From Halococcaceae archaeon (GTDB taxonomy: Archaea; Halobacteriota; Halobacteria; Halobacteriales; Halalkalicoccaceae), in assembly GCA_007128515.1 (NCBI GenBank), contig SKXI01000168.1, positions 1 through 11,462 of the forward strand: a DNA stretch of 11,462 nucleotides. The letters are read 5' to 3'. Shown one piece after another: positions 1 through 7,411 of the stretch; positions within the stretch are counted from its first letter, which is position 1; each line of letters begins with the position of its first letter. The translations under genes and the position numbers were made by a program. The notes under the pieces were generated by a model. That model saw nothing but the letters and a program-made list of their open reading frames with translations, was not told the DNA's origin and ran no database searches.

Positions 1-27
1 CAGCAGGACGTTCGGCCGGTCGTTCAT
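1..27 (-). CDS. Start of a second sulfatase-fold protein (partial, runs off the left edge)
   Basis: Only nine codons are visible. On the minus strand an ATG at 27 opens a frame reading MNDRPNVLL, which continues past base 1. A short polar start followed by RPNVLL is the usual opening of alkaline phosphatase superfamily sulfatases, where the first beta strand leads to the first metal-binding aspartate. It lies 22 bases downstream of the stop of the next sulfatase-fold gene on the same strand, so the two probably share a transcript as a tandem pair. The family call rests on nine residues and the neighbour, so it is tentative; the rest of the gene is outside the window. Confidence 0.5.
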
Positions 28-49
28 ACCTCACCACTCGACCCGGGGT

Positions 50-1501
50 TCAAAGATACCCGAGTTCCCGCAGGCGCCGTTCGGTCGCCTCGCCCATCTC
101 GACCGAGCCGTCGCTCGCGGCGTGCTCGAACGAGTCCGCCCAGGCGTCGAGCGCGTCGCCGAGGTCGCGGGCGAGCCCCCGCTCATCGTCCGCGAGGTTC
201 AGTCGCTCCGCGGGATCCTCGCGGAGGTCGTAGAGTTCGAGCAGTCCGTCGGAGCCGCGGACCAGTTTCCGTTCGTGGGTCCGGATCGCGCGGAGCGACC
301 GGTCGAACATCCCCTTCTCCGGGACCGACTCGAAGCGTGCTTCGAGCGTCGCCCGATCCGGCTGTGGTGCGACGTACTCCGCGACGACTTCGGTCCTGGG
401 TCCGACGTCTCGCTCCGGGTGGACCGACCGTCCCTGGTACTGTTCGTAAGGTGCGTCGATTCCCGTCTCGTCGGCGAGCGTCGGCGGCAGGTCGACCAGC
501 TGGACGAGCTCCTCCCTGCGGCCGCCGCCGTCGAACGCCCCGCCCGCGACCACGAGCGGGACGTGGATCGTCGTCTCGTAGAGGTTGTACTGGTGGCCGA
601 ACAGCCCGTGTTCGCCGACGTTCTCGCCGTGGTCGCTCGTCAGTACGAAGACGGTGTCCTCCCACTCGCCAGCCGATTCGAGCGACTCGCGGATCTCCCC
701 GATCCGGTCGTCGAGGTAGGCGATCTCGCCGCGGTAGAGCGCCCTGAGGATCCGGAACTCTCGCTCCGTGAGGTCGTACTCCTCCACGTCGAACGCCCGC
801 GGGTCCTGCCGAACGGCGAGCGCCTCCTCGTAGCTCGTCCCCTCCGGCAGTCTCTCCTCGACGTACTCTCGCGGCGGCCGGTAGTCGATGTGGGGCTCGA
901 TACAGTTGACGAACGCGAAGAACGACCGGTCGTCGGTTCTCGAATCGAGCCAGTTTCCGAAGCGCTTCACCGTCCGTTTCGCACCGTCGTCGCCGTAGCG
1001 GTGGGTGTACTGCGCGTACGCTGCGTTGAGCGCGTTTCGTACCGGGTTCCCCGAGAAGAGCTCTCGCCGGACCGCCCGGGCCTTCCCGGTGAGCGTCTTC
1101 TGACGGATCACGTCGCCGAAGTCCGCGCCGTTCTCGGTGAGCTGCCACCCCTTTCGCAACGTCTCGAAGCCGCGGTCGAAGCCGAACTCCGCGGTGATCC
1201 AGGTGTTGTTCGAGAAGCCGACCGTCTCGTAGCCCGCGTTCGAGAACGTCTCCGCGAGCGTCTCGAACTCCGCGTCGAGGTAGGTGTGCCCGCCGTGGGC
1301 GCCGTGTCTCGACGGGTAGGTCCCCGTGAACAGCGAGGCGTGCGAGGGCAGCGTCCACGGCGCGGTCGAGAAGGCGTTCGTGAACTCCGTCCCCTCGCTC
1401 GCGAGCCGTGAGAGCGTCGGCGTCAGCCCCGTGGCCGGAACCGTCTCCTCCGCCCTGGTGGTGTCCATCACTGCCACGACGACGTTCGGACCGCCCGTCA
1501 T
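50..1501 (-). CDS. Sulfatase-fold (alkaline phosphatase superfamily) hydrolase with a Thr at the nucleophile position
   Basis: A 483-residue predicted soluble protein of the sulfatase/alkaline phosphatase superfamily, which hydrolyses or transfers sulfate or phosphate esters. The first strand PNVVVAVMD places a metal-ligand Asp at residue 13. The nucleophile loop PWTLPSHASLFTG carries T50, P52 and H54 where formylglycine sulfatases have C/S-x-P-x-R. A second metal motif, SDHGE, has D290 and H291, followed by GEHGLFGH. The C-terminus, with an ELYDLREDPAE segment and a final RRLRELGYL, is common in prokaryotic sulfatase-like proteins. No signal peptide is seen, so it is probably cytoplasmic or exported by an unseen route. 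The ATG at 1501 has GGAGG four bases upstream. Because the usual Cys/Ser is Thr, as in LtaS-type phosphoglycerol transferases, a phosphoesterase or transferase activity is as likely as sulfatase. The substrate is unknown; the location after otsB could be coincidence. Confidence 0.85.
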   Translation of the reverse strand: MTGGPNVVVAVMDTTRAEETVPATGLTPTLSRLASEGTEFTNAFSTAPWTLPSHASLFTGTYPSRHGAHGGHTYLDAEFETLAETFSNAGYETVGFSNNTWITAEFGFDRGFETLRKGWQLTENGADFGDVIRQKTLTGKARAVRRELFSGNPVRNALNAAYAQYTHRYGDDGAKRTVKRFGNWLDSRTDDRSFFAFVNCIEPHIDYRPPREYVEERLPEGTSYEEALAVRQDPRAFDVEEYDLTEREFRILRALYRGEIAYLDDRIGEIRESLESAGEWEDTVFVLTSDHGENVGEHGLFGHQYNLYETTIHVPLVVAGGAFDGGGRREELVQLVDLPPTLADETGIDAPYEQYQGRSVHPERDVGPRTEVVAEYVAPQPDRATLEARFESVPEKGMFDRSLRAIRTHERKLVRGSDGLLELYDLREDPAERLNLADDERGLARDLGDALDAWADSFEHAASDGSVEMGEATERRLRELGYL

Positions 1502-1625
1502 CGTTCCTCCGGTACCGCCACGATACCCCAGCCGCTATCACGTCCGGCGATCGCACAGAGAGTACACATCGATCGATCGAACGACACGTAGGGGGATACC
1601 CGGCCTGCTGGCGTGTGCAGGTGTC
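1502..1625 (-). promoter_or_regulatory. Leader of the sulfatase-fold gene with a clear Shine-Dalgarno site
   Basis: These 124 bases separate otsB from the sulfatase-fold gene. GGAGG (minus strand, plus positions 1506-1510) sits four bases before the ATG at 1501, a good ribosome binding site in a window where several other starts look leaderless or overlap-coupled. A GATC repeat (ATCGATCGATCG near 1568) lies in the middle. I see no convincing TATA box, so I cannot say whether the gene has its own promoter or is read through from otsB. Confidence 0.5.
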
Positions 1626-2408
1626 TCAGTCGAGGAGCCGGCCGCCCGCACCGGTGGCGAGCCAGTCGAGCAGCGCGGTCACGGCATCGGTATCCGGAAG
1701 CCGGTGCGTGGCGGCGGTTTCGCCCTCGCCGACGTGGACCGACAGCCCCGTCTCCAGCGCCCGGAAGACCGACTCGTCGGTCGTGTCGTCGCCGAGATAG
1801 GCCGTCGTCCACGAGTCGGGGACCCGATCCCGGAGCAGCGATACCGCCCGGCCCTTGTCCCACTCGACCGCCGGTCGGAGTTCGACCGACTGCTTGCCCG
1901 AGACCGTCCCGATCCCGTCGATCGCCCCGGCCTCGCGCTCGACGAGTTCCCTCACCGTCCGCGAGGTCTCGTCGCTCGCCTCCCGGTAGTGGACCGTCGC
2001 GGTCGGCCCCTTCCGCTCGACGAGTACCCACTGCCCGACCTCGCGCTCGATCCGGTCACAGAGCCAGTCGATCTCCCGCTCGCGCCGTTCGGCGATCGGG
2101 TGGACGATCCGTCGGTTCCCGGTATCGAGTTCGAGGCCGTGGTTCCCGGCGTACGTGATTTCCTCGATCCCGATCCGGTCCGCGACGTCCGAGAGCGCAC
2201 GGCCGCTGACGACGGCGACGTGAACTCGGTCCCGACCGTGGAGCCGACGGAGTGCCCGCTCGTTCTCGGGCGGGAGCGTCGGGGCGTCGGGGTCCGTCTC
2301 GATCGGCGAGAGCGTCCCGTCGAAGTCCGTACAGAACAGGAGGCCGTCGCTCCCGGCGAGCGCCCGTCCGAACGCGTCGTAGACGCCGCGTTCCGTTCGT
2401 CCCTGCAC
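1626..2408 (-). CDS. otsB: Trehalose-6-phosphate phosphatase
   Basis: A 260-residue HAD-superfamily phosphatase that removes phosphate from trehalose 6-phosphate, the second step of OtsAB trehalose synthesis, in the cytoplasm. All HAD motifs are present: CTDFDGTLSPI with nucleophile D28 and acid D30, VVSGRALSDV as motif II, K185 in WDKGRAV as motif III, and LGDDTTDESVF with D207 and D208 binding Mg2+. The AGNHGLE segment is typical of trehalose-phosphatases. Length fits the family (about 230-270). The start is GTG at 2408, three bases after the otsA stop, and no better start lies inside before motif I; it lacks a clear Shine-Dalgarno site, so translation is probably coupled to otsA. The product should be trehalose, a compatible solute that many halophiles use under salt, heat or desiccation stress. 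Confidence 0.95.
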   Translation of the reverse strand: MQGRTERGVYDAFGRALAGSDGLLFCTDFDGTLSPIETDPDAPTLPPENERALRRLHGRDRVHVAVVSGRALSDVADRIGIEEITYAGNHGLELDTGNRRIVHPIAERREREIDWLCDRIEREVGQWVLVERKGPTATVHYREASDETSRTVRELVEREAGAIDGIGTVSGKQSVELRPAVEWDKGRAVSLLRDRVPDSWTTAYLGDDTTDESVFRALETGLSVHVGEGETAATHRLPDTDAVTALLDWLATGAGGRLLD

Positions 2409-2411
2409 GGC

Positions 2412-3881
2412 TCAGCCCCGAACCGTCGCGGCCGCCCGGAAGACGTCGTCCATCCAGCCCTCCAGGTCGTTCTCGAAGACGATCCGGCGGAGCGCGTCCA
2501 TCCGCTCTCGTCGCTTCCCCGCGCCCATCCCGAGTGCCTCGTCGATCGCCTCGGCGAACCGTTCGGTCGCGTGCGGGTTGATCGAGACCGTCCACTCGCC
2601 GAGCAGTTCGTGTGCGCCTGCCAGCTCGCTCAAGACGAGCACGCCCGGGGTGTCCACCTGCGAGGCGACGTACTCCAGGGCGACGAGGTTCATCCCGTCA
2701 CAGAGCGGGCTCACGAGCGCGCAGTCGGCGTGGCGGTAGAGCCCGGCGAGTTCGCAGCCGTCGAGGTAGCCCTCGACGTGTACGATCGGTCTCCACCGCT
2801 CGGTCGCGAACCGGTGGTTGATCCGGTCGACCTCGTCCCGCACTCTCCGCCCGAGGCGCCGGTAGGCGGGGATCGAGGTCCGGCTCTCCGCCGCCTTCTG
2901 GACGTAGGTGAGCCGGCCGCGGTGCTCCGGGTAGCGCTCGAAGAGCCGCTCGAGCGCGGCCAGCCGCTCGGGGATCCCCTTCGTGTAGTCGAGGCGGTCG
3001 ACCCCGACGGCGACCTGCTGGTCCGGGCCGATCCCGTGTTCGGTCCTGAACGACTCCCAGAACCCCTCCCCGACGGTGAGCGCCCGCTCGTGGTGCCGTT
3101 CGGCGTCGATCCCGAGCGGGAACGCCCCGAGGGTCGTCGTCTCCCCCCGGTACTCCACCTCCCGGGCATCGCGGTCGACCGTCACGTCCAGCGCACCCGC
3201 GGCACAGTCGAGAAACCGATCGGCGTACGACGGCAGGTGAAAGCCGAGCAGGTCGTTCGCGAGCAGGCCGTCGAGCAGCTCCGTACGCTGTGGGAGCCGC
3301 CGGAACCCGTCCCAGCTCGGCCAGGGGATGTGCCAGAACTGCATGCAGAAGGCGTCGCGCTCCTCTTTCACCCGTCGTGGGGCGAGCGCGAGGTGGTAGT
3401 CCTGAAACCAGACCGTCGTGCCCTCGTCGCTCGTATCGACGACGGCCTCCGCGAACCGCTCGTTCACGTCCCGGTAACGATCGAAGTACGCCTCCGCGTG
3501 TTCGACCGTCCAGTTCGCGCCGTGGCAGACCGGCCAGAGCACCTGGTTGCTGTAGCCCGCGTAGTACCGCTCGACGTCACGCTCGGTGAGCCAGAGCCGC
3601 CTGAGCGTGTACGACGGGTCGTCCGGCGGCACACGGACACGTCCCTTCTCGTCCGAGACCGACCGGTCGGCGTCGCCGTCGCCCCACGCGATCCACGTCC
3701 CGTCGGTCGTCCGCATCACCGGGTCGAGCCCGGCGGTGAGCCCTCCCGCGGGCTCGTCGACCGAGAGGCCGTCGCCCTCTATCTCGTGGCTGTAGGGCTG
3801 TCGGTTCGAGACGACGACGAGCGAGTCCGGCCGGTGACTTCGTTCCTCGACACGATCAGTGCGATGACACGAGTGACTCAT
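2412..3881 (-). CDS. otsA: Trehalose-6-phosphate synthase (GT20 glycosyltransferase)
   Basis: A 489-residue retaining glycosyltransferase that joins a nucleotide-activated glucose to glucose 6-phosphate, giving trehalose 6-phosphate. Visible GT20 landmarks in order: VVVSNRQPY (residues 22-30), GGLTAGL (46-52), FQDYHL with D161 matching the catalytic-site DYHL motif, FWHIPWPS, VDRLDYTKGIPER with R296 and K301 matching the sugar-nucleotide phosphate-binding Arg and Lys of E. coli OtsA, and DGMNLVALE with D395, N398 and E403 for the donor. The start chosen is ATG 3881, because the family start lies just before SLVVVSNR and because it overlaps the upstream gene's stop as ATGA; the open frame continues upstream to 4196, but that part is basic and lies over the neighbour. 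The donor (UDP-, ADP- or GDP-glucose) cannot be told from sequence alone. Confidence 0.96.
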   Translation of the reverse strand: MSHSCHRTDRVEERSHRPDSLVVVSNRQPYSHEIEGDGLSVDEPAGGLTAGLDPVMRTTDGTWIAWGDGDADRSVSDEKGRVRVPPDDPSYTLRRLWLTERDVERYYAGYSNQVLWPVCHGANWTVEHAEAYFDRYRDVNERFAEAVVDTSDEGTTVWFQDYHLALAPRRVKEERDAFCMQFWHIPWPSWDGFRRLPQRTELLDGLLANDLLGFHLPSYADRFLDCAAGALDVTVDRDAREVEYRGETTTLGAFPLGIDAERHHERALTVGEGFWESFRTEHGIGPDQQVAVGVDRLDYTKGIPERLAALERLFERYPEHRGRLTYVQKAAESRTSIPAYRRLGRRVRDEVDRINHRFATERWRPIVHVEGYLDGCELAGLYRHADCALVSPLCDGMNLVALEYVASQVDTPGVLVLSELAGAHELLGEWTVSINPHATERFAEAIDEALGMGAGKRRERMDALRRIVFENDLEGWMDDVFRAAATVRG

Positions 3882-4276
3882 CGGCGTCCCCGTTCGTCGT
3901 CGAGCACGTCCGCCAGGGAGACGCCCTTCGCGTACCGCTCGTGGTCGAGACGATCGACCGTCTGAAGGAGCCCGTCGATCGCCCCCTCGATCGTCGTGTA
4001 CCGGTCGACGGGCGTCGCGCTCGTCGCCTCGCCGGCGCTTCGACGACAGCGGAGCTTCCAGCGCGTGAGCGGCCCCGAGCCGGGCCGTTCGTCCCTGTCC
4101 GGGACGATCTCGAGGACGGTCCGGTCCCGCTCGTGTTCGAAGGCGATCGCGGCCTCCGGCGTCCGGTGAACCCGCCAGTGACAGAGCGAGTGCCACCGCG
4201 AGCCCACCGCGAGCCGGTCGTACACCTCCGGCGGTGTTTTCGACCCTCCCCTCGTCACGAGCGTCGAGTCGTACAT
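3878..4276 (-). CDS. Unknown 132-residue protein coupled to otsA
   Basis: I do not recognise this protein. It is the first gene of the trehalose cluster: its TGA stop overlaps the otsA ATG by four bases (ATGA), implying translational coupling and a shared transcript. The protein begins MYDSTLVTRGGSKTPPEVYD, has a Trp- and His-bearing middle (SRWHSLCHWRVHRTPEAAIAF), a strand-like stretch (DRTVLEIVPD), and a C-terminal part with two likely helices (TIEGAIDGLLQTVDRL and SLADVLDDERG). There are no membrane segments and no signal peptide; two cysteines (C32 and C77) are present. The ATG at 4276 was chosen because everything upstream in this frame runs through the divergent promoter gap and antisense to hemC. 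A small regulator or accessory factor for OtsA/OtsB is an inference from position only. Confidence 0.75.
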   Translation of the reverse strand: MYDSTLVTRGGSKTPPEVYDRLAVGSRWHSLCHWRVHRTPEAAIAFEHERDRTVLEIVPDRDERPGSGPLTRWKLRCRRSAGEATSATPVDRYTTIEGAIDGLLQTVDRLDHERYAKGVSLADVLDDERGRR

Positions 4277-4344
4277 AGTTCTAGTTCGAGTGACAGCCGG
4301 AACGTGGATGCCGATTGTGCTTGCGTGCGCACGGCGAGCGAAGC

Positions 4345-4375
4345 GGGTTTCAACCCCCATCGCCGAGGGGTGTGT
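4345..4375 (+). promoter_or_regulatory. Probable leaderless promoter of the hemC operon
   Basis: GGGTTTCAACCC (4345-4356) is the most T/A-rich word in the 99-base gap between the divergent unknown gene (start 4276) and hemC. Its centre lies about 26 bases before the hemC ATG at 4376, the spacing expected when an archaeal transcript begins at or next to the start codon. The word is also a small dyad (GGGTT and AACCC arms). There is no Shine-Dalgarno site before the ATG, which fits a leaderless mRNA. Inferred by eye; no transcript start is known. Confidence 0.5.
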
Positions 4376-5480
4376 ATGACAGGACGACCGCGGTCGATCC
4401 GCCTCGCGACGCGCGGATCCGACCTGGCGCTCGCCCAGGCGCGGACGGTCGAACGGGCGCTCTCGGGCCGACGATACGACGTCGAGGTCGTCACCGTCGA
4501 GACCGAGGGCGACCGGATCACCGACGAACTGATCCATCGGCTGGGCACCACCGGTGCGTTCGTCCGCGCGCTCGACGAACGGGTGCTCGAGGGCGACGCC
4601 GACGCCGCGATCCACTCGATGAAGGACGTCCCGACGGAGATGCCGGACGCGCTCGTCGTCGCGGGCGTCCCCGAGCGCGGCCCGCGCGAGGACCTGCTGC
4701 TCACCCCCGACGGCGCGACGCTCTCGGAGCTCCCGGAGGGGGCGACCGTCGGCACGGCGAGCCTCCGACGAGGCGCACAGCTGCTCGCGATCCGACCGGA
4801 TCTCACGGTCGAGCCGATCCGCGGCAACGTCGACACGCGGATCGAGAAACTGCTCTCGCCGCACATGGACCGGGAACACGAGCGCCGGCGCGAGGACGAG
4901 GCCGAGCGGCGGGCGAACACCGGGAACGAGGCGTTCGAACCCGCCTTCGATCGCCGACTGGAGGAGTGGCACGAGGAACTCTCGCCGCTTCGCCTGGCGG
5001 CGCTGGAGCGCGAGGTCGACGTCACCTACGACGCGCTCGTCCTCGCGCGCGCGGGACTCGAACGGGCGGACCTGCTCGGGGAGGTCGGCGTGTGGTCGCT
5101 CTCGGGCAAGGAGTTCGTTCCCGCGCCGGGTCAGGGTGCGCTCTGTGTGACCGCCCTGGACGGCGAGGTCGCGGAGGCGATCCACGACCGGCTCGACCAC
5201 TCCCGGAGCCGGGTCGAGACGACCGTCGAGCGGACGATCCTCGCCGAGCTCGGTGGGGGCTGTGTCGCCCCGATCGGCATCAGCGCGCGGGTGCAGGGCG
5301 CACACGTCGCGGCCCGTGTGCAGGTGCTCAGCCGCGATGGCGAGCAGCGGATCGAGGCGACCCGCGACCTGCCGATCGAACACCACGCGAGCGCCGCTCG
5401 CGGCCTGGCCGGCGACCTGGCCGACCGGGGTGCCCGCGAGCTGATCGAGGCGGCCAGACGCGAGGAGGTCGGGGGGACGG

Positions 5481-5488
<8 letters not shown>
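4376..5488 (+). CDS. hemC: Porphobilinogen deaminase (hydroxymethylbilane synthase)
   Basis: A 370-residue cytoplasmic enzyme that polymerises four porphobilinogen units into hydroxymethylbilane. Landmarks: IRLATRGSDLALAQA at the N-terminus, AAIHSMKDVPTEMPD with the catalytic Asp of MKDVP, TASLRRGAQLL, EPIRGNVDTR, YDALVLARAGL, PGQGALCV, and LGGGCVAPIG, in which C296 attaches the dipyrromethane cofactor. It is longer than the usual ~310 residues because about 54 extra, highly charged residues (roughly 160-214, rich in Glu and Arg) sit between the RGN motif (149-151) and YDALVL (from 218). I believe a similar insert is common in haloarchaeal HemC. The ATG at 4376 lies right before the conserved first strand and after a TATA-like word. 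It is the first gene of the hemC-SUMT-hemD operon and overlaps the next gene by eight bases. Confidence 0.97.
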
Positions 5489-6244
<756 letters not shown>

Positions 6245-6248
<4 letters not shown>

Positions 6249-6991
6249 GCCGGGAGGTCCGAGTCGCGCTCTTCCGACCGGACGACGAGCGTCTCTCCGA
6301 GGGCGTCGAGTTACTCGAGTCGCTCGGCGCGGTTCCCGTCCCGGACCCGATGCTCGAGGTGCGACCGACCGGGGTGGGGCCGCGGGAGGACGCGGCGTAC
6401 ACGATATTCACGAGCAAGACGGGGGTCGAACTCGCCGCTGACGCCGGGTGGGGCGCGGACGGTACCACGGTCTGCGCGATCGGCGACCGGACCGCCCGGG
6501 CGCTCCGCGAGGCGGGCTATCCGGTCGACCTCGTGCCCGAGGAGTTCTCCTCGGCGGGCCTCGTCGAGTCGCTGTCCGAACGGATTCGGGGTGCGACGAT
6601 CGAGGTCGCGAGAAGCGACCACGGGAGTCACGTCCTCACCGACGGGCTGAACGACTGCGGGGGGTACGTCCACGAGACGGTCCTCTACGACCTCGTCGTG
6701 CCGGAGGGCGCGGGCGTCTCGGCCGAACGCGCCGCCGCGGGCGAACTGGAGGCGGCGCTGTTCACCTCCTCGCTCACGGTCGAGCACTTCCTCGAAACGG
6801 CGCGGGAGCGGGGGATCGGCGAGGCGGCGCTCTCGGGGCTGAACGGGGCGGTCGTCGGCGTGATCGGTGAGCCGACGCGCGAGACCGCCGCGGAACTGGG
6901 GATCGACGTGGACGTCGTTCCGGAGCAGGCGACGTTCGAGACGCTGGCCTGTGAGGCGGTCGAACGCGCCGCGCCGACGCACCACGACTAG
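6245..6991 (+). CDS. hemD: Uroporphyrinogen-III synthase
   Basis: A 248-residue cytoplasmic enzyme that closes hydroxymethylbilane, with inversion of ring D, into uroporphyrinogen III. The family is poorly conserved, but the pattern fits: an opening strand VRVALFRP, YTIFTSKTGVELAAD, VCAIGDRTARALREAGY, the hinge to the second lobe near VARSDHGSHVL, YDLVVPEG, LFTSSLTVEHFLE and VGVIGEPTRETAAELG near the C-terminus. Length is typical (about 240-260). The ATG overlaps the SUMT stop as ATGA (6245-6248) and has GGAGGT at 6236-6241, so translation should be coupled. The operon context (hemC, SUMT, hemD) strongly supports the call. Its TAG stop lies within a CTAG shared with the convergent membrane gene. 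Confidence 0.93.
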
Positions 6992-7323
6992 AGCTTCCTG
7001 GCCTGCTGGGCGACGACCAGGGTCGCGAGACCGAGCAGGAGGAGGTCGATCGCGCCGCCGTCGAGCGCGAGGTAGTTGTAGCCCGCCCAGGCACCGACGC
7101 CGACGAAGAAGGCGACCTGTACCCGCGGTTCGAACAGCCGATCGGTGAAGACGCCGTAGACGAGGACGAGCGCCATGACCGTCGCGAGCAGTCCGGGCAC
7201 TGCCGCGGCGAGACCGCCCTCGGTCAGGAGGAAGCCGGTCGAGAGGACGAGCGCGACGGCGAGTGCGACCGAGCCGACGCGTGCGAGCGTCGGGACCAGG
7301 CTCGACCCTTCGGGGTCGCTCAT
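6988..7323 (-). CDS. Small four-helix membrane protein of unknown function
   Basis: A 111-residue protein that I do not recognise. Four hydrophobic segments are visible at about residues 16-33, 38-59, 68-87 and 91-105, joined by short loops, with a charged loop TDRLFEPR between helices 2 and 3 and a basic C-terminal QQARKL. The N-terminal 15 residues are polar (MSDPEGSS). A Trp/Tyr/Asn cluster, GAWAGYNYLALDGG, lies at the end of helix 3. It is convergent with hemD, sharing the CTAG that holds both stops, and divergent from the DHH nuclease gene with an 88-base gap. The ATG at 7323 has a TATA-like word about 26 bases upstream, which supports this start. Function cannot be inferred; the neighbours give no clear link. 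Confidence 0.75.
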   Translation of the reverse strand: MSDPEGSSLVPTLARVGSVALAVALVLSTGFLLTEGGLAAAVPGLLATVMALVLVYGVFTDRLFEPRVQVAFFVGVGAWAGYNYLALDGGAIDLLLLGLATLVVAQQARKL

Positions 7324-7411
7324 ACCACCCGTTCGGCGGGGTGGTCAAAAACCCGTCCGGTCCCGAGCCGATACGGGAGTTTACATACGAGCGCGCCCCA
7401 GATCCGGTCGG
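7324..7411. promoter_or_regulatory. Divergent leaderless promoter pair
   Basis: This 88-base gap drives two genes in opposite directions. On the minus strand GGGTTTTTGACC (plus positions 7343-7354) is centred about 26 bases from the membrane-protein ATG at 7323. On the plus strand TTTACATA (7380-7387) is centred about 28 bases from the nuclease ATG at 7412. Both spacings match archaeal TATA boxes of leaderless transcripts, and neither start has a clear Shine-Dalgarno site. Confidence 0.6.

Noticed and set aside
122..1411. Long plus-strand open frame opposite the sulfatase-fold gene (429 codons)
   Set aside because: It is an antisense frame of a real high-GC gene; the product is rich in Arg, Val and Glu without any recognisable domain.
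1326..3965. Plus-strand open frame of 879 codons opposite otsA and otsB
   Set aside because: otsA and otsB carry all family motifs on the other strand. This frame crosses two genes and has no domain; long antisense frames are expected at this GC.
7175..7411. Upstream in-frame extension of the nuclease gene
   Set aside because: It would overlap the divergent membrane gene and its promoter; its residues are basic, and the ATG at 7412 has leaderless promoter spacing.
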